Notes: generated by a model from the letters alone, not told the origin. DNA of 64,000 bases from Nocardia suismassiliense (GCF_900269665.1 NZ_LT985361.1:6057832-6121831); one strand, 5' to 3'. Positions 16,617-26,306 are shown, counted from the stretch's first letter. A program made the numbers and translations.

Positions 16617-18917
16617 ATGTCGCGTCGCCGTCTTGCCGGCATCGTTGTTCCCTTGCTGCTCCCCTTCATTCCCGTTGCCGCACACGCCGAGACGGCGGTC
16701 GATTCCAGCAGGTACGTGAACCCGTTCGTCGGAACCCAGGACGGCGGACCCGATTTCGGCCATGGCGGCGGCGCGGGCATGACCTTTCCCGGCGCGGTCG
16801 CACCCTTCGGGATGATGCAGTGGAGTCCGGACACGGTGCGCACCGCGGGCGGTGGTTACAAATACGAGGACAACCGCCTCTACGGCTTCTCGATGACGCA
16901 TATTTCCGGCCCCGGTTGCACCGGCGCGCAAGACTTTCCGGTCCTGCCGATCTCCGGCATCATCGGCCGGTCACCGGCCGTCGACGGCGCCGGTTACCTG
17001 CAAACCTTCGATCACGCCAACGAGCAGGCGAGCCCGGGCTACTACCGGGTCACCACGGACAGTGGCGTGCAAACCGAACTGACGGCGTCGACCAGGGCCG
17101 GTGTCGCCCGCTTCACCTTCCCGAAGGACCAGCCGGGCACGCTGCTGCTCGACGTCACCGGCTCGGTGAGCGGAGTCGACGACGCCGAGATCACCATCGA
17201 CGGAAACACCGTCTCCGGCTGGGCACACACCGGCGGCTTCTGCGGCTCCCGCGGCCGCTACCGGGTCTACTTCCACGCCACCTTCGACCGCCCGTTCACC
17301 GCGTCGGGCAGCTGGCAGGACAACGTCATCAAGCCGGGCACGACCAGCACCCGTGGTGCGGCACCGACCCGGCGCACGAAATCCGGCGAGATCGCGAGCA
17401 ACGGCCTCGGCACCGGTCTTTTCCTGCAGTTCGATTCCGCTCAACCGGTGCAGATGCGTACCGGCCTGTCCTACGTCAGCCTCGACGGTGCCCGCGCCAA
17501 TCTCGCCGCCGAAATAGGGCCGAAGGATTTCGACACCGTCCGGGTGGACGCGCGCGAGGCGTGGCGGCGCAGGCTCGATCAGATCCAGGTGACCGGCGGC
17601 GACCAGGATCGGTTGCGCACCTTCTACTCCGCGCTCTACCACGTATTCCTGCAGCCGTACATCTTCGACGACGTCGACGGCAGTTACACCGGTTTCGATG
17701 GGGAGACGCACCGGGTGCGCCCCGGGCACCACTACTACGCCACCTTCTCCGGCTGGGACATCTACCGCAGCGAGACCCAACTGCTCGCCTGGTTGGCACC
17801 CGATGTCGCTGCCGACATCGCCCAGTCGATGTACGACAACGCGCGCGTCCTCGGCAACGTCTGGGACCGCTGGTCGCATCAGAACACCGTCACCGGCGTG
17901 ATGAACGGCGACCCGTACCACTCGATCATCGCCAGCACGTACGCCTTCGGCGCGCGGGACTTCGACGCTCGGGCAGCACTCGATTCGATGGTCGAGGGTG
18001 CCCTGCGCATCGGCGAGAAGTCCGGCTACACGGAACGACCGGCCAACGAGCATTATCAGCGACTCGGCTGGGTGCCCGGTCAGGTCTCCGACACCCTCGA
18101 ATACAACATCGCCGACTTCGGCATCGCCCAGTTGGCGCACCGGCTCGGCGAACGCGCCGTCCACGACAAATTCCTGCGCAGTTCCCATGGCTGGCGGCAC
18201 CTGTACAACCCCCTCACGAAATGGCTACAACCCCGATCCGCCGAAGGATTCTTCAATCCCTTCTTCGATCCGGCGGGCACCGATGGATACGTGGAAGGTA
18301 ATGGCGCGCAATACCATTGGATGACCTTCCATGATGTCCGCACGCTCTTCGACATGATGGGCGGCAACGCCGCGGCGGCCGGTCGGCTGGACACTTTCTT
18401 CAGTCAGCTGAACGCGGGCCCGCATGCCCCCTTCGCGTACCTCGGCAACGAGCCGACGCTGCAAACGCCGTGGCTGTACGCCTGGGCCGGCCTCCCCCAC
18501 CGTACTCAGGAGGTCGTCCGGCGCGCCCGCACCGAACTCTTCAGCCCGACGCCGAACGGCCTGGCAGGCAACGACGATCTCGGCACCATGTCGGCCTGGT
18601 ACGTCTGGGCCTCGCTCGGCCTCTACCCCGTAATACCCGGCCGCGCTGAGCTTTTCGTGCACGGACCGGCCTTCACGAACGCCGAGATCCGCCGCTCCTC
18701 CGGCGAGCGCATCACCATCAGCGCGCCCGAAGCCACCGATGCCGCACCGTACATTCGCGCATTGCGGGTCAACGGCGCGGACACCACGAAAGCCTGGCTA
18801 CCCGAATCCTTCGCCCTGTCCGGCGGCCGCCTCGACTTCACCATGGGCGCCGAACCGGACGCACGGTTCGGTACCGCGGCAGCCGACGCACCGCCCTCGT
18901 TCGCTGCGCCCCGCTAG
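16617..18917 (+). CDS. Secreted alpha-mannosidase, GH92
   Basis: 766 residues. The chosen ATG follows GAGGAG and begins a Sec signal peptide (MSRRRLAGIVVPLLLPFIPV, cleavage near AHA/ET). The mature N-terminus YVNPFVGTQDGG opens the GH92 beta-sandwich domain; the catalytic alpha/alpha barrel follows. GNDDLGTMSAWYVWASLGLYPVIPG near residue 660 is the family signature. GH92 enzymes are calcium-dependent exo-alpha-mannosidases, most often alpha-1,2. An extracellular role on mannans, host glycans or the cell's own mannosylated envelope is likely. Monocistronic. Confidence 0.95.
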   Translation: MSRRRLAGIVVPLLLPFIPVAAHAETAVDSSRYVNPFVGTQDGGPDFGHGGGAGMTFPGAVAPFGMMQWSPDTVRTAGGGYKYEDNRLYGFSMTHISGPGCTGAQDFPVLPISGIIGRSPAVDGAGYLQTFDHANEQASPGYYRVTTDSGVQTELTASTRAGVARFTFPKDQPGTLLLDVTGSVSGVDDAEITIDGNTVSGWAHTGGFCGSRGRYRVYFHATFDRPFTASGSWQDNVIKPGTTSTRGAAPTRRTKSGEIASNGLGTGLFLQFDSAQPVQMRTGLSYVSLDGARANLAAEIGPKDFDTVRVDAREAWRRRLDQIQVTGGDQDRLRTFYSALYHVFLQPYIFDDVDGSYTGFDGETHRVRPGHHYYATFSGWDIYRSETQLLAWLAPDVAADIAQSMYDNARVLGNVWDRWSHQNTVTGVMNGDPYHSIIASTYAFGARDFDARAALDSMVEGALRIGEKSGYTERPANEHYQRLGWVPGQVSDTLEYNIADFGIAQLAHRLGERAVHDKFLRSSHGWRHLYNPLTKWLQPRSAEGFFNPFFDPAGTDGYVEGNGAQYHWMTFHDVRTLFDMMGGNAAAAGRLDTFFSQLNAGPHAPFAYLGNEPTLQTPWLYAWAGLPHRTQEVVRRARTELFSPTPNGLAGNDDLGTMSAWYVWASLGLYPVIPGRAELFVHGPAFTNAEIRRSSGERITISAPEATDAAPYIRALRVNGADTTKAWLPESFALSGGRLDFTMGAEPDARFGTAAADAPPSFAAPR

Positions 18918-19051
18918 CCGCCCAGTCATTCGGTCATCCGATGTCAGGACGATGGCAATCGCGCCGAACCCGTTCCGCTGACGGCAAACTGACCCATTCG
19001 ACGCCGACCGCGCCCACTATTGATGAGGGCGGAGGATGAGGTTATTCGGCG

Positions 19052-20386
19052 GTGGATGAGGTCAGGGAAATCGTCGGCGTGGTCGAGCGGATCGACACGT
19101 TTCCGACAGTGGACGAATTGAACGAGTACGTCGACAAACTCGCCGGCACGCTGCCGGATCGGGTGACGGTCGCTGAGATCGGCAGATCGCGTGGGGGCGA
19201 TCCGATTCGGGCGGTGCGGGTCGGCGCGGGGGCCCCGCAGGTGGTGATCATCGGGAATCCGCATCCGAACGAGCCGATCGGCATGGCGACAATCCGCCAC
19301 CTGCTCGGCAGGCTGACCAGGGATAATGCGCAAACCCTCGGTGCTACCTGGCATTTCCTGCTGTGTCTCGATCCCGACGGAACGCGGTTGAACGAGGGAT
19401 GGTTCGCCGGTGCGCGCAGCAGATCCGGCGTCGCGCGCGGTTTCTACCGTCCGCCCGCGGCCGAGCAGCCGGAGTGGTGTTTTCCGACCAACTGGCTCGG
19501 CACCGCGGTCGGTGCGCCACTGCCGGAGACCCTGGCGCTGATGGGCTTGATCGATCAGACCCGTCCCGCGCTGATCGTTTCCCTGCACAACGCCGACTTC
19601 GGCGGCGGATTCTTCTACGCCACCGGCGGCGATCGCGACTACTGGTCCGCGCTCACCGACCAGCTGACCGCGGCGGGCGTGCCGATTTACCAGGGACCAC
19701 CCGACGTGCCCGGCGCGCGCACCTGGGCGCCGGGTGTGTTCGAGCTGCCGTCGTTCCAGCGCATCGCCGAGACCTTGACCGCCGAGGGCGTCGAGCCGCT
19801 GGCGATGATGTACGGCGGCGGCATTCGTGATTATGCGGCCGCCCACGGGACCGCGCTGCTGGTGTGTGAGTTGCCGATGTGGGTCGACTCGCGAGTCACC
19901 GACGACGCGCCGAGTGGCCACACCCTGGCGAGCGTGTTGCATTGCACCGCAACGGCTTACGATGAGATCGCCGAGATCGTGAGCGGCGCGCTCGAGCGAA
20001 TCTCCGGAGTGTTGACCGGACGGTCGCCGTTCGAGCGCGCGCTGACCGATACCGTGCGCGCCCTGCGCGGCAACGCCATTGCCAAACGCTCCGCCACCGA
20101 GTCGCGCGTCGCCACCCGCGGTGAGGTCTTCATCGAGCAGTACGTGTGGGTCGGCGTCGCCCGCCTGCGCGCGGGCGGCATGCTGCTGCGCCTGCTCGAC
20201 AGCGCACCACACGACGAGCGCTGCGCCGCGGAACGCGCTCGGTTCACCGCCATCTTCGAAAAGTGGTGCAGCGACGTCGAAACCAACGCACCCGGGCAGT
20301 CGATCCCGGTGCACCGCCTGGTCACGATCCAATCGATGGCGATCGTCAGCGCTGTCACGCGACTACGTGACGGCCGGCCCGTCTGA
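19052..20386 (+). CDS. M14-family zinc carboxypeptidase
   Basis: 444 residues from a GTG start. The zinc site is HPNE (His71, Glu74) plus His179 in VSLHNADF, the M14 pattern H-x-x-E ... H. The N-terminal strand RSRGGDPIRAVRVG is also typical of the family. There is no signal peptide, so the enzyme is probably intracellular, unlike digestive carboxypeptidases. The substrate could be a peptide or peptidoglycan fragment. The nearest GGAGG is 17 bp upstream, so the exact start is less certain than the frame. Confidence 0.82.
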   Translation: MDEVREIVGVVERIDTFPTVDELNEYVDKLAGTLPDRVTVAEIGRSRGGDPIRAVRVGAGAPQVVIIGNPHPNEPIGMATIRHLLGRLTRDNAQTLGATWHFLLCLDPDGTRLNEGWFAGARSRSGVARGFYRPPAAEQPEWCFPTNWLGTAVGAPLPETLALMGLIDQTRPALIVSLHNADFGGGFFYATGGDRDYWSALTDQLTAAGVPIYQGPPDVPGARTWAPGVFELPSFQRIAETLTAEGVEPLAMMYGGGIRDYAAAHGTALLVCELPMWVDSRVTDDAPSGHTLASVLHCTATAYDEIAEIVSGALERISGVLTGRSPFERALTDTVRALRGNAIAKRSATESRVATRGEVFIEQYVWVGVARLRAGGMLLRLLDSAPHDERCAAERARFTAIFEKWCSDVETNAPGQSIPVHRLVTIQSMAIVSAVTRLRDGRPV

Positions 20387-20483
20387 CACTCGGTGCGACG
20401 AGGAGCGGAAACGGGTGCTGCAATCCTTAACGGGGACAGGCGAATACGCGCCCCGGCTGGCAACCGAGACGCGTACCCACCGA

Positions 20484-21326
20484 TCAGTAACCGAACTGCC
20501 GCAAAATCGGCCCACACACGTGCCATTCATCGCCACCGTCGTGCGCCTCGTGATAGAGGTGCGCGACGTACCACATCACGATGTCCTGACCGTCGGTGTT
20601 CTCACCGTTGACGTGCCGCCAGATCTCGTCGTCGTTCGCGTTGCCGAGCGCACCGCCGAGATCTTCGGGCCCGTGATACGCGGTGATCGCGACGTCGAGC
20701 CGGGAGAACCAGTCGCTGGCACCGTCGAACGGTCCCTTGTCGATGAGGAACCCGCGGCCGGTGCCTTTCTTGATGACCGCCCAGCGGTTGTCGCCGATGT
20801 GGATCGAGGACAGTTCGTTCTTCCGTGGGATCCAGCCGGGACCGTAGCCCCAATCCTGGCTCGTCAGTGCGTGTTGCAGCGCGAGGTTGTTCGCGGCACC
20901 GTCGATGTCCCAGTCGAATCGCCAGTAGGTGTGGTGGCGATGGTTGGCCGGATGTTGCAGACCGGCGCTGTAGAGCTGCGGCAGGATGATGCCGTCGCTG
21001 CGGAAGATCCACCGGTTCAGCAGGCGGTAGCGCCCGATGACGTGATAGCTCTCCACCACCAGGAAACGGTGGTCCGGGGCGCTGCCCTCGTAGATCGCCA
21101 CGGGCCGTTGCATATTGCCACTGCTGAGCGGGTCCTTGTACGGTCCGCCCGCGCCGCCGTCGTATTGCACGCGGATCATCGGCAGGCTGGCGCGGTGCAG
21201 CACCTTGATGCCCTTGTAGAAGACGTCGCGGAAAGCGATGGCTTCGCTCTTCCCGTCGACCACCTCCCAGTAGAACCGCCAGACCGGAGCCTCCGGGGGC
21301 CAACTAACTGTCCCTGAGCTACTCAT
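20484..21326 (-). CDS. Copper-amine-oxidase catalytic-domain-like protein
   Basis: 280 residues. The segment HRHHTYWRFDWDIDGAANN resembles the HQH...DxDxDG stretch of copper amine oxidases, and the C-terminal YHEAHDGGDEWHVCGP resembles the end of their beta-sandwich domain. I see no Asn-Tyr-(Asp/Glu) motif that would form the topaquinone cofactor, and no signal peptide. It may be a non-oxidase relative. Its ATG overlaps the stop of the preceding gene (ATGA), so the two products are probably partners. Confidence 0.65.
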   Translation of the reverse strand: MSSSGTVSWPPEAPVWRFYWEVVDGKSEAIAFRDVFYKGIKVLHRASLPMIRVQYDGGAGGPYKDPLSSGNMQRPVAIYEGSAPDHRFLVVESYHVIGRYRLLNRWIFRSDGIILPQLYSAGLQHPANHRHHTYWRFDWDIDGAANNLALQHALTSQDWGYGPGWIPRKNELSSIHIGDNRWAVIKKGTGRGFLIDKGPFDGASDWFSRLDVAITAYHGPEDLGGALGNANDDEIWRHVNGENTDGQDIVMWYVAHLYHEAHDGGDEWHVCGPILRQFGY

Positions 21327-21982
21327 GACCGACCCCCGGGAATCAGGCCGACCTCGGCCACGTCTTCCGCACTGAGATCCACGATCGCGAAGGCGGTGGG
21401 CACCCGCCGATCCGCGGGCCCGAACCGCAGGTCCACCAGCCGATGCCGATAACGCGAGCTGTGAAAATTCACGTCCTCGACGATCAGCCCAGCGCCGGTG
21501 TCGACGTCGATGCCGTGCTCGGCGAGCCGGCCGTCCCGGCGCACCAATTCGATGGCGCGAGCTTCCTCGACCTCGGACATGGCGGGCTGGCTCATCGTCT
21601 CGTGCAGTTCGACGAGTGACCGCGTGGTCACATCGACGATCGCCTCGATGACGACATCGTCGGAATAGTTGTAGATGACGACCACCGGATATTCGGTGTC
21701 CCGGTCCAGGAATCGGGTTCCGACGCTGATGATCTCGTACCGCTTGCCGTCGAGCAGGTCGTTGACGCCCGCCTGGCTCAGCGCCACCTCGGGTGCGACG
21801 GCCGCCGCTTCGTCGGCCGCTCGAAGGTCTCGCGCCTCGGAATACACCGGGGTGGTCTGCACCGGCGGGAGCAGTTCGCTCCAGTCGCGCGCGTCGGAAA
21901 ACTTCGGATCGATGACGGGGCCGAGATCGATGATCTCGGTGCGCAGAAATCCCGGAGGGGGAAGGGTGAATCTTTCGGCCAT
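21323..21982 (-). CDS. Copper-amine-oxidase N-terminal-region-like partner protein
   Basis: 219 residues. The middle part (RYEIISVGTRFLDRDTEYPVVVIYNYSDDVVIEAIVDVTTRSLV) resembles the small alpha/beta domains in front of the catalytic domain in copper amine oxidases. The N-terminus FTLPPPGFLRTEII looks like a short adaptor segment. It is the first gene of a two-gene unit with ATGA coupling to the catalytic-domain-like gene. The picture is an amine oxidase split into two chains, or a pair descended from one. Neither chain has an export signal. Confidence 0.6.
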   Translation of the reverse strand: MAERFTLPPPGFLRTEIIDLGPVIDPKFSDARDWSELLPPVQTTPVYSEARDLRAADEAAAVAPEVALSQAGVNDLLDGKRYEIISVGTRFLDRDTEYPVVVIYNYSDDVVIEAIVDVTTRSLVELHETMSQPAMSEVEEARAIELVRRDGRLAEHGIDVDTGAGLIVEDVNFHSSRYRHRLVDLRFGPADRRVPTAFAIVDLSAEDVAEVGLIPGGRS

Positions 21983-22135
21983 GAGCGAACTCCATGCTCT
22001 TGGTAACTACCGCGCGGTTTTCCGCGCCCCCTCATCCTTCGACGCCGCGCCGAACAGGTCGCGAGTACTTCCGTACTCCACTTACACCAGCGCCCTCTGC
22101 GACCCGGCCAAGTAGCTGACCGGTACCTGGATACG

Positions 22136-22174
22136 CCGAACGGGACATGACCGAGGGTGTCATGTCCCGTTCGG
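22136..22174 (-). terminator. Terminator of siderophore transport operon
   Basis: A 16-bp perfect stem (CCGAACGGGACATGAC and its complement) with a 7-nt loop, 11 bp beyond the stop of the binding-protein gene on the minus strand. Confidence 0.8.
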
Positions 22175-22184
22175 GCGGGTGCGG

Positions 22185-23186
22185 CTACTGGACGCCGGTG
22201 GCCTTGGCGACGTCGGTGAGCATCTGGTCGGCGGCCTGCACGCCGATGCCGGACATCCAGGTCTCGTCCAGCACGTCGATGGCCTTGCCGTTCTTGACGG
22301 CGCGCAGGTCACGCCAGACGGGACTGGTGGTGACGGCGCCCTTTTCGGTCTTGCTCGGATCGTCGATGGTGGCGACGAAGATCAGATCGGCGTCGGCCTG
22401 ATCGATCTGCTCGGGGCTGACGTCCTTCATGATCTTCTTCGGGTCGGTGGAGATCTGCGACTCCGGTCGCGGCAGGCCGATGTCGGCCAGCACCACGCCG
22501 CTGAAGGAGTTGCTCTGGTACAGCCGGGTCGGGCCGGCCAGGAAGCGCACCACCGAGACGGTGGGCAGCACGCCGTTGTTCTTGGCCTTGATGGCGTCGC
22601 CGAGCGCGCGGGCCCGCCCCTCGTAACCCTGCAACGCGTCGGCGGCCTGCTGCTCGAGGCCGAGCGCCTTGCCGTGCACCGCGAGGTTGGCTTTCCAAGG
22701 GCCACCGGTGGTCTCGGTGAACACGGTCGGCGCGATGCCGCTGAGCTTGTCGTAGATCTTGTCGTGGCGGACCTTCGAGGACAGGATCAGGTCGGGCTTC
22801 AGCGAGGCGATCCGCTCGAGGTTCGGCTCGAGCAGCGGGCCGACGTCGGTCACCCCATCGACCTTGCCCGCCAGGTATTCCGGGAACCCGCCCCTCGTCT
22901 TGGTATGCGGGACAACGGCACCCACCGGCTTGATGCCGAGCAGGGTGACCGAGTCCAGCTCGGCGGTGTCGAGCACCACCACGCGCTTGGGCGCCTTCGG
23001 AATGGTCACCTGGCCCATCAGGGTGTCCAGGGTGCGCGGGAAGCTGGCCGAATCGGCCGGGGAGGCAGCGGAATCCGTGTCGGCGGAGTTGTTGCCACAG
23101 GCCGCGAGGCAGGACAGGCTTACCGCCGCAACAAGTGTCGCGATACCGATGCGGCCGAGTCGGCGGCCGCGGAGTCGGGTGGACAT
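22185..23186 (-). CDS. Iron-siderophore ABC transporter substrate-binding lipoprotein
   Basis: 333 residues with a lipoprotein signal ending in LAACG. The mature part is a class III (FecB/FhuD-type) binding protein: PKRVVVLDTAELDSVTLLGIKPVG, DVGPLLEPNLERIASLKPDLIL and a long connecting helix. It is the last gene of the operon fecC-fecD-fecE-fecB, placed 69 bp after the ATPase with its own GAGGGA ribosome site. It delivers ferric siderophore to the two permeases; which siderophore cannot be told. Confidence 0.93.
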   Translation of the reverse strand: MSTRLRGRRLGRIGIATLVAAVSLSCLAACGNNSADTDSAASPADSASFPRTLDTLMGQVTIPKAPKRVVVLDTAELDSVTLLGIKPVGAVVPHTKTRGGFPEYLAGKVDGVTDVGPLLEPNLERIASLKPDLILSSKVRHDKIYDKLSGIAPTVFTETTGGPWKANLAVHGKALGLEQQAADALQGYEGRARALGDAIKAKNNGVLPTVSVVRFLAGPTRLYQSNSFSGVVLADIGLPRPESQISTDPKKIMKDVSPEQIDQADADLIFVATIDDPSKTEKGAVTTSPVWRDLRAVKNGKAIDVLDETWMSGIGVQAADQMLTDVAKATGVQ

Positions 23187-23255
23187 GAGCAGTCCCTCAT
23201 CTCTGGGAGTGGGTGGTGCATCAGCTCGAGCGAGGCGACGCTGGGGGTAGTCCGC

Positions 23256-24095
23256 TCAGACGGGAGCGGCGGCGGACAGTCGGGCGGCCCGGCTGCGCGG
23301 AACCACCAGCGGGGTCCCGGTTTCCGGGTCGGGTATCACCAGGGCATCGACCCCGAAGACGGTGCGGACGAGTTCGGCGTCCAGCACCTCGGCGGGCGGC
23401 CCGGCCGCGGCGAGGCGGCCCTCGTGCAGCACCACGAGGTGGTCGGCGTAGCGGGCGGCCTGGCCGAGATCGTGCAGCACCATGACGACCGTGCGGCCCG
23501 CCTCGGCGTGCAGGTCGGCGACCAGGTCGAGCACGTCGAGCTGGTGACGCAGGTCGAGGAAGGTGGTCGGCTCGTCGAGCAGCAGCAGGTCGGTGTCCTG
23601 TGCGAGGGCCAGCGCGATCCAGGCTCGTTGACGTTGGCCGCCGGAGAGCTGGTCGACCGGCTGTTCACGCAGATCGACGGTGCCGGTGCGTCGCAACGCG
23701 TCCTCGACGGCCGTCTGGTCGGTAGCCGACCAGGGCCGCAACAACTTCTGATGCGGATAGCGACCGAGCCGCACCAGCGCCTCGACTGTGATGGACTCCG
23801 GTGTGATCGGCTGCTGCGGCAGCAGGCCCATCCGTAACGCCAACGCGCGGGCGGACATTCGATGGACGTCGGCGCCGTCGAGGGTGACCGTGCCGCCGGA
23901 CGGGCGCAGCAGCCGGGTGAGTCCGCGCAGCAGCGTGGACTTGCCGCAGGCGTTCGGGCCGACGATGGCGGTGACCGAGTCGCCGGGCAGCACCAGGTCG
24001 AGGCCGTCGATCACGACGCGGTCGCCGTACCGCAGATCGACTGCCTGCGCGGCCAATTCGTTGCGGGCGACCACGTCGTCCGGTGTGTCACTCAT
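23256..24095 (-). CDS. Iron-siderophore ABC transporter ATP-binding protein
   Basis: 279 residues with all ABC motifs: Walker A GPNACGKST, signature LSGGQRQRAW, Walker B LLLLDEPTTFLDL and the switch His in MVLHDLGQA. The overall pattern is FecE/FepC. Its ATG overlaps the preceding permease stop (ATGA), so stoichiometric synthesis is expected. It energises ferric-siderophore import. Confidence 0.96.
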   Translation of the reverse strand: MSDTPDDVVARNELAAQAVDLRYGDRVVIDGLDLVLPGDSVTAIVGPNACGKSTLLRGLTRLLRPSGGTVTLDGADVHRMSARALALRMGLLPQQPITPESITVEALVRLGRYPHQKLLRPWSATDQTAVEDALRRTGTVDLREQPVDQLSGGQRQRAWIALALAQDTDLLLLDEPTTFLDLRHQLDVLDLVADLHAEAGRTVVMVLHDLGQAARYADHLVVLHEGRLAAAGPPAEVLDAELVRTVFGVDALVIPDPETGTPLVVPRSRAARLSAAAPV

Positions 24096-25285
24096 GCGGT
24101 CCTCCTGGAGACGGGCGCGCTCTCACGGAGCATCAAGATGAGCAACCACGGAGCGCCGACGGTCGCGGTGACCACGCCGACGGGCAACCCCTCGATCGGC
24201 AGCGCGTGCTGCACGATCAAGTCGCAGACGAGCAGCAACGTCGCCCCGGCCAGACCGGTGACGGCGAGCGTGACGGCGGTGGGCGGACCGGCGAGCCGCC
24301 GCACCAGGTGCGGAACCGCCAGCGCCACAAAGGAAATCGGGCCGGTGAGGGCGGCGGCCAGCGCGGCGAGCGCGATGGTGGTGACCAGCAGCGCCAGCCG
24401 GGCACGGGACACCCGGACGCCGAGCGTGCCCGCCGACTCGTCGCCGAGATCGAGCACCGACAGCGTGCGGTATTGCAGATACAGCAGGGCCAGCACCAGC
24501 ACACAGGCCACCGCGGCAGCCTGGATCTCCGGCCAGGTGCGTCCGTAGAGCGAACCGGTCGTCCACTGCACCGCCGACCCGGCGAGCTCCAGCGGAAAAC
24601 GCACCACCATCAGATTCACGGCCGCGGCCAAACCCGCTTGCACCGCGAGCCCGACCAGCACCAGGCGCGTGACCGGCAGCCCGGACCGCCAGCCCAGGAT
24701 GCCGAGCAGCAGCGCGGTGAGCATCCCGCCACCGAGGGCGCCCAGTGGGATGAACGCCTGGCTCGCACCGAGGGCGAGCACGAGCACCGACCCGAAGGAC
24801 GCGCCACCGGTCACACCCATGACGTCCGGCGAGGCGAGCGGGTTACGGAACAGCCGCTGGAGCACGGCACCCGCGGTGGCGAGGCCCGCGCCGGCGAGCA
24901 GCGCGGCGGCCAGCCGGGGCGCACGGAACTCTTGGACGACGTAGACCTCGCCCTGGTCACCGAAGCCGAACAAAGCGCGCAACGCGGTCGCCGCCGACAT
25001 CTCGACCTCGCCGACGCTGAGCGCCACGGTCGACAGCACGACGATCGCCACCGCGCACACCGTGCCGATCAGGATCGCGCGCCTGCGTTGCCGCACCAGG
25101 ACATTCACGCCAGAACGCAATGGTGCTCGACCATGCCGCAGCGACGACGCACCGATCGGTTCGCCGGAACCCTTGAAACGCAATAGTGTTCGACCGTGCC
25201 GCGGCGACGAGGCATCGGTCGGATCAGCGGAGCGCTTGGCACGCAATAGTGTTCGGCCGTTGCGCGGCGGCGGAGGGTCGATCAT
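24092..25285 (-). CDS. Iron-siderophore permease with 21-residue N-terminal repeats
   Basis: 397 residues. From about residue 64 on it is a standard FecD/BtuC permease: LSVGEVEMSAATALRALFG, VQEFRAPRLAAALLAGAGLATAGAVLQ and NPLASPDVMGVTGGA. The N-terminal extension is unusual: about 2.7 copies of a 21-residue unit containing (R/H)GRTLLR...ASS, encoded by 63-bp tandem repeats. The ATG at 25285 overlaps the upstream permease stop (ATGA), which argues that the repeats are translated. An alternative GTG after the repeats (VNVLVRQRR) would skip them. The extension should be cytoplasmic and basic. Confidence 0.9.
   Translation of the reverse strand: MIDPPPPRNGRTLLRAKRSADPTDASSPRHGRTLLRFKGSGEPIGASSLRHGRAPLRSGVNVLVRQRRRAILIGTVCAVAIVVLSTVALSVGEVEMSAATALRALFGFGDQGEVYVVQEFRAPRLAAALLAGAGLATAGAVLQRLFRNPLASPDVMGVTGGASFGSVLVLALGASQAFIPLGALGGGMLTALLLGILGWRSGLPVTRLVLVGLAVQAGLAAAVNLMVVRFPLELAGSAVQWTTGSLYGRTWPEIQAAAVACVLVLALLYLQYRTLSVLDLGDESAGTLGVRVSRARLALLVTTIALAALAAALTGPISFVALAVPHLVRRLAGPPTAVTLAVTGLAGATLLLVCDLIVQHALPIEGLPVGVVTATVGAPWLLILMLRESAPVSRRTA
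25116..25280. repeat. 63-bp tandem repeat inside permease gene
   Basis: The word CGCAAT(A/G)GTG recurs at 25116, 25179 and 25242, a period of exactly 63 bp (21 codons), so copy changes keep the frame. The units differ by several substitutions, so the array is not a very recent duplication. Confidence 0.85.
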
Positions 25286-26295
25286 CGGCCCACCCGTCGG
25301 GCGAGCACGGCGAGCAGCGGCGCACCGAGGAACGCGGTGACGATGCCGACCTCGAGCTCCGAAGGCCGGGCGACGAGCCTGCCGACGATGTCGGCGGCCA
25401 GTAGCAGCAGTGGGCCCGCGATGAGGCAGCCGGGCACGAGCACCCGGTGGTCGCCGCCGAGCACCAGCCGAACCAGGTGCGGCGCGGCCAGTCCGATGAA
25501 CGCGATCGGCCCGGCCACGGCCACCGCGGAGCCGGCGAGCAACACCACCGCGATCATCCCGGCCAGCCGGATGCGCCCGACCGGCATGCCGAGCGCTTCC
25601 GCTGCTTCGTCACCGAGGGCGAGGGTGTTGAGCGCGGGCGCGATCACCAGGCCGATCACCGCCCCGATAATCAGCGTCGGCAACATCGGCACCAGCACGC
25701 CGAGGTCGCGTTCGGCGATCGATCCGGCCAGCCAGAAGCGTGCCTCGTCCAGGGTGCGTTCGCTGAACAGCAGCACGGCCGAGGTCCACGAGACGAGCAC
25801 CAGTTGCAGGACCGTGCCGCCGAGGACCAGCCGAACGGGATCGATGTCGCCGGCCCGGCGCCCGAGCGTCAGGGTGAACAACGCGGCGGCGGCCGCGCCC
25901 GCGAAGGCGAAACCCAGGTATTCGATCGGGCGGGTCAATCGCAGCGCGTAGATGGCGATCACCACGGCGAGCCCGGCTCCGGCGTTGATGCCGAGGGTGG
26001 TCGGCGCGGCTAGCGGATTGCGGGTGATGCCTTGCACGAGCGCGCCCGCGAGGCCGAGCGCGGCGCCGACCGCCAGCCCCACCAGGGTCCGCGGCATTCG
26101 CATACCGGTGACCACCATGGCGTCGCGGCCGTCCGCATCGCCGAGCAAGGCCTGCACGACGGTGCCGATCGGCACCGAGCGGGCGCCGAGCGCCAGGCTC
26201 AACACCACGCACAGCAGCAACGCGGCAAACCCGAGCATCAGCATCGGGATGCGGCGCGAGAACGCGGCCGTGCGGGTGGTGTCGACGGAGGTCAC
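25282..26295 (-). CDS. Iron-siderophore ABC transporter permease
   Basis: 337 residues from GTG 26295, 11 bp after an iron-box-like palindrome; the longer open frame upstream would run through that box. FecCD-type permease with LALGARSVPIGTVVQALLG, RMPRTLVGLAVGAALGLAGALVQG and NPLAAPTTLGINAGA, plus about nine further membrane segments. First gene of the operon; its stop overlaps the next permease start. Confidence 0.93.
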   Translation of the reverse strand: MTSVDTTRTAAFSRRIPMLMLGFAALLLCVVLSLALGARSVPIGTVVQALLGDADGRDAMVVTGMRMPRTLVGLAVGAALGLAGALVQGITRNPLAAPTTLGINAGAGLAVVIAIYALRLTRPIEYLGFAFAGAAAAALFTLTLGRRAGDIDPVRLVLGGTVLQLVLVSWTSAVLLFSERTLDEARFWLAGSIAERDLGVLVPMLPTLIIGAVIGLVIAPALNTLALGDEAAEALGMPVGRIRLAGMIAVVLLAGSAVAVAGPIAFIGLAAPHLVRLVLGGDHRVLVPGCLIAGPLLLLAADIVGRLVARPSELEVGIVTAFLGAPLLAVLARRVGR

Positions 26296-26306
26296 GGGAC
26301 GAGAGC

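Noticed and set aside
25116..25280. CRISPR array
   Set aside because: Units are contiguous 63-bp coding repeats without spacers; no cas genes in the window.
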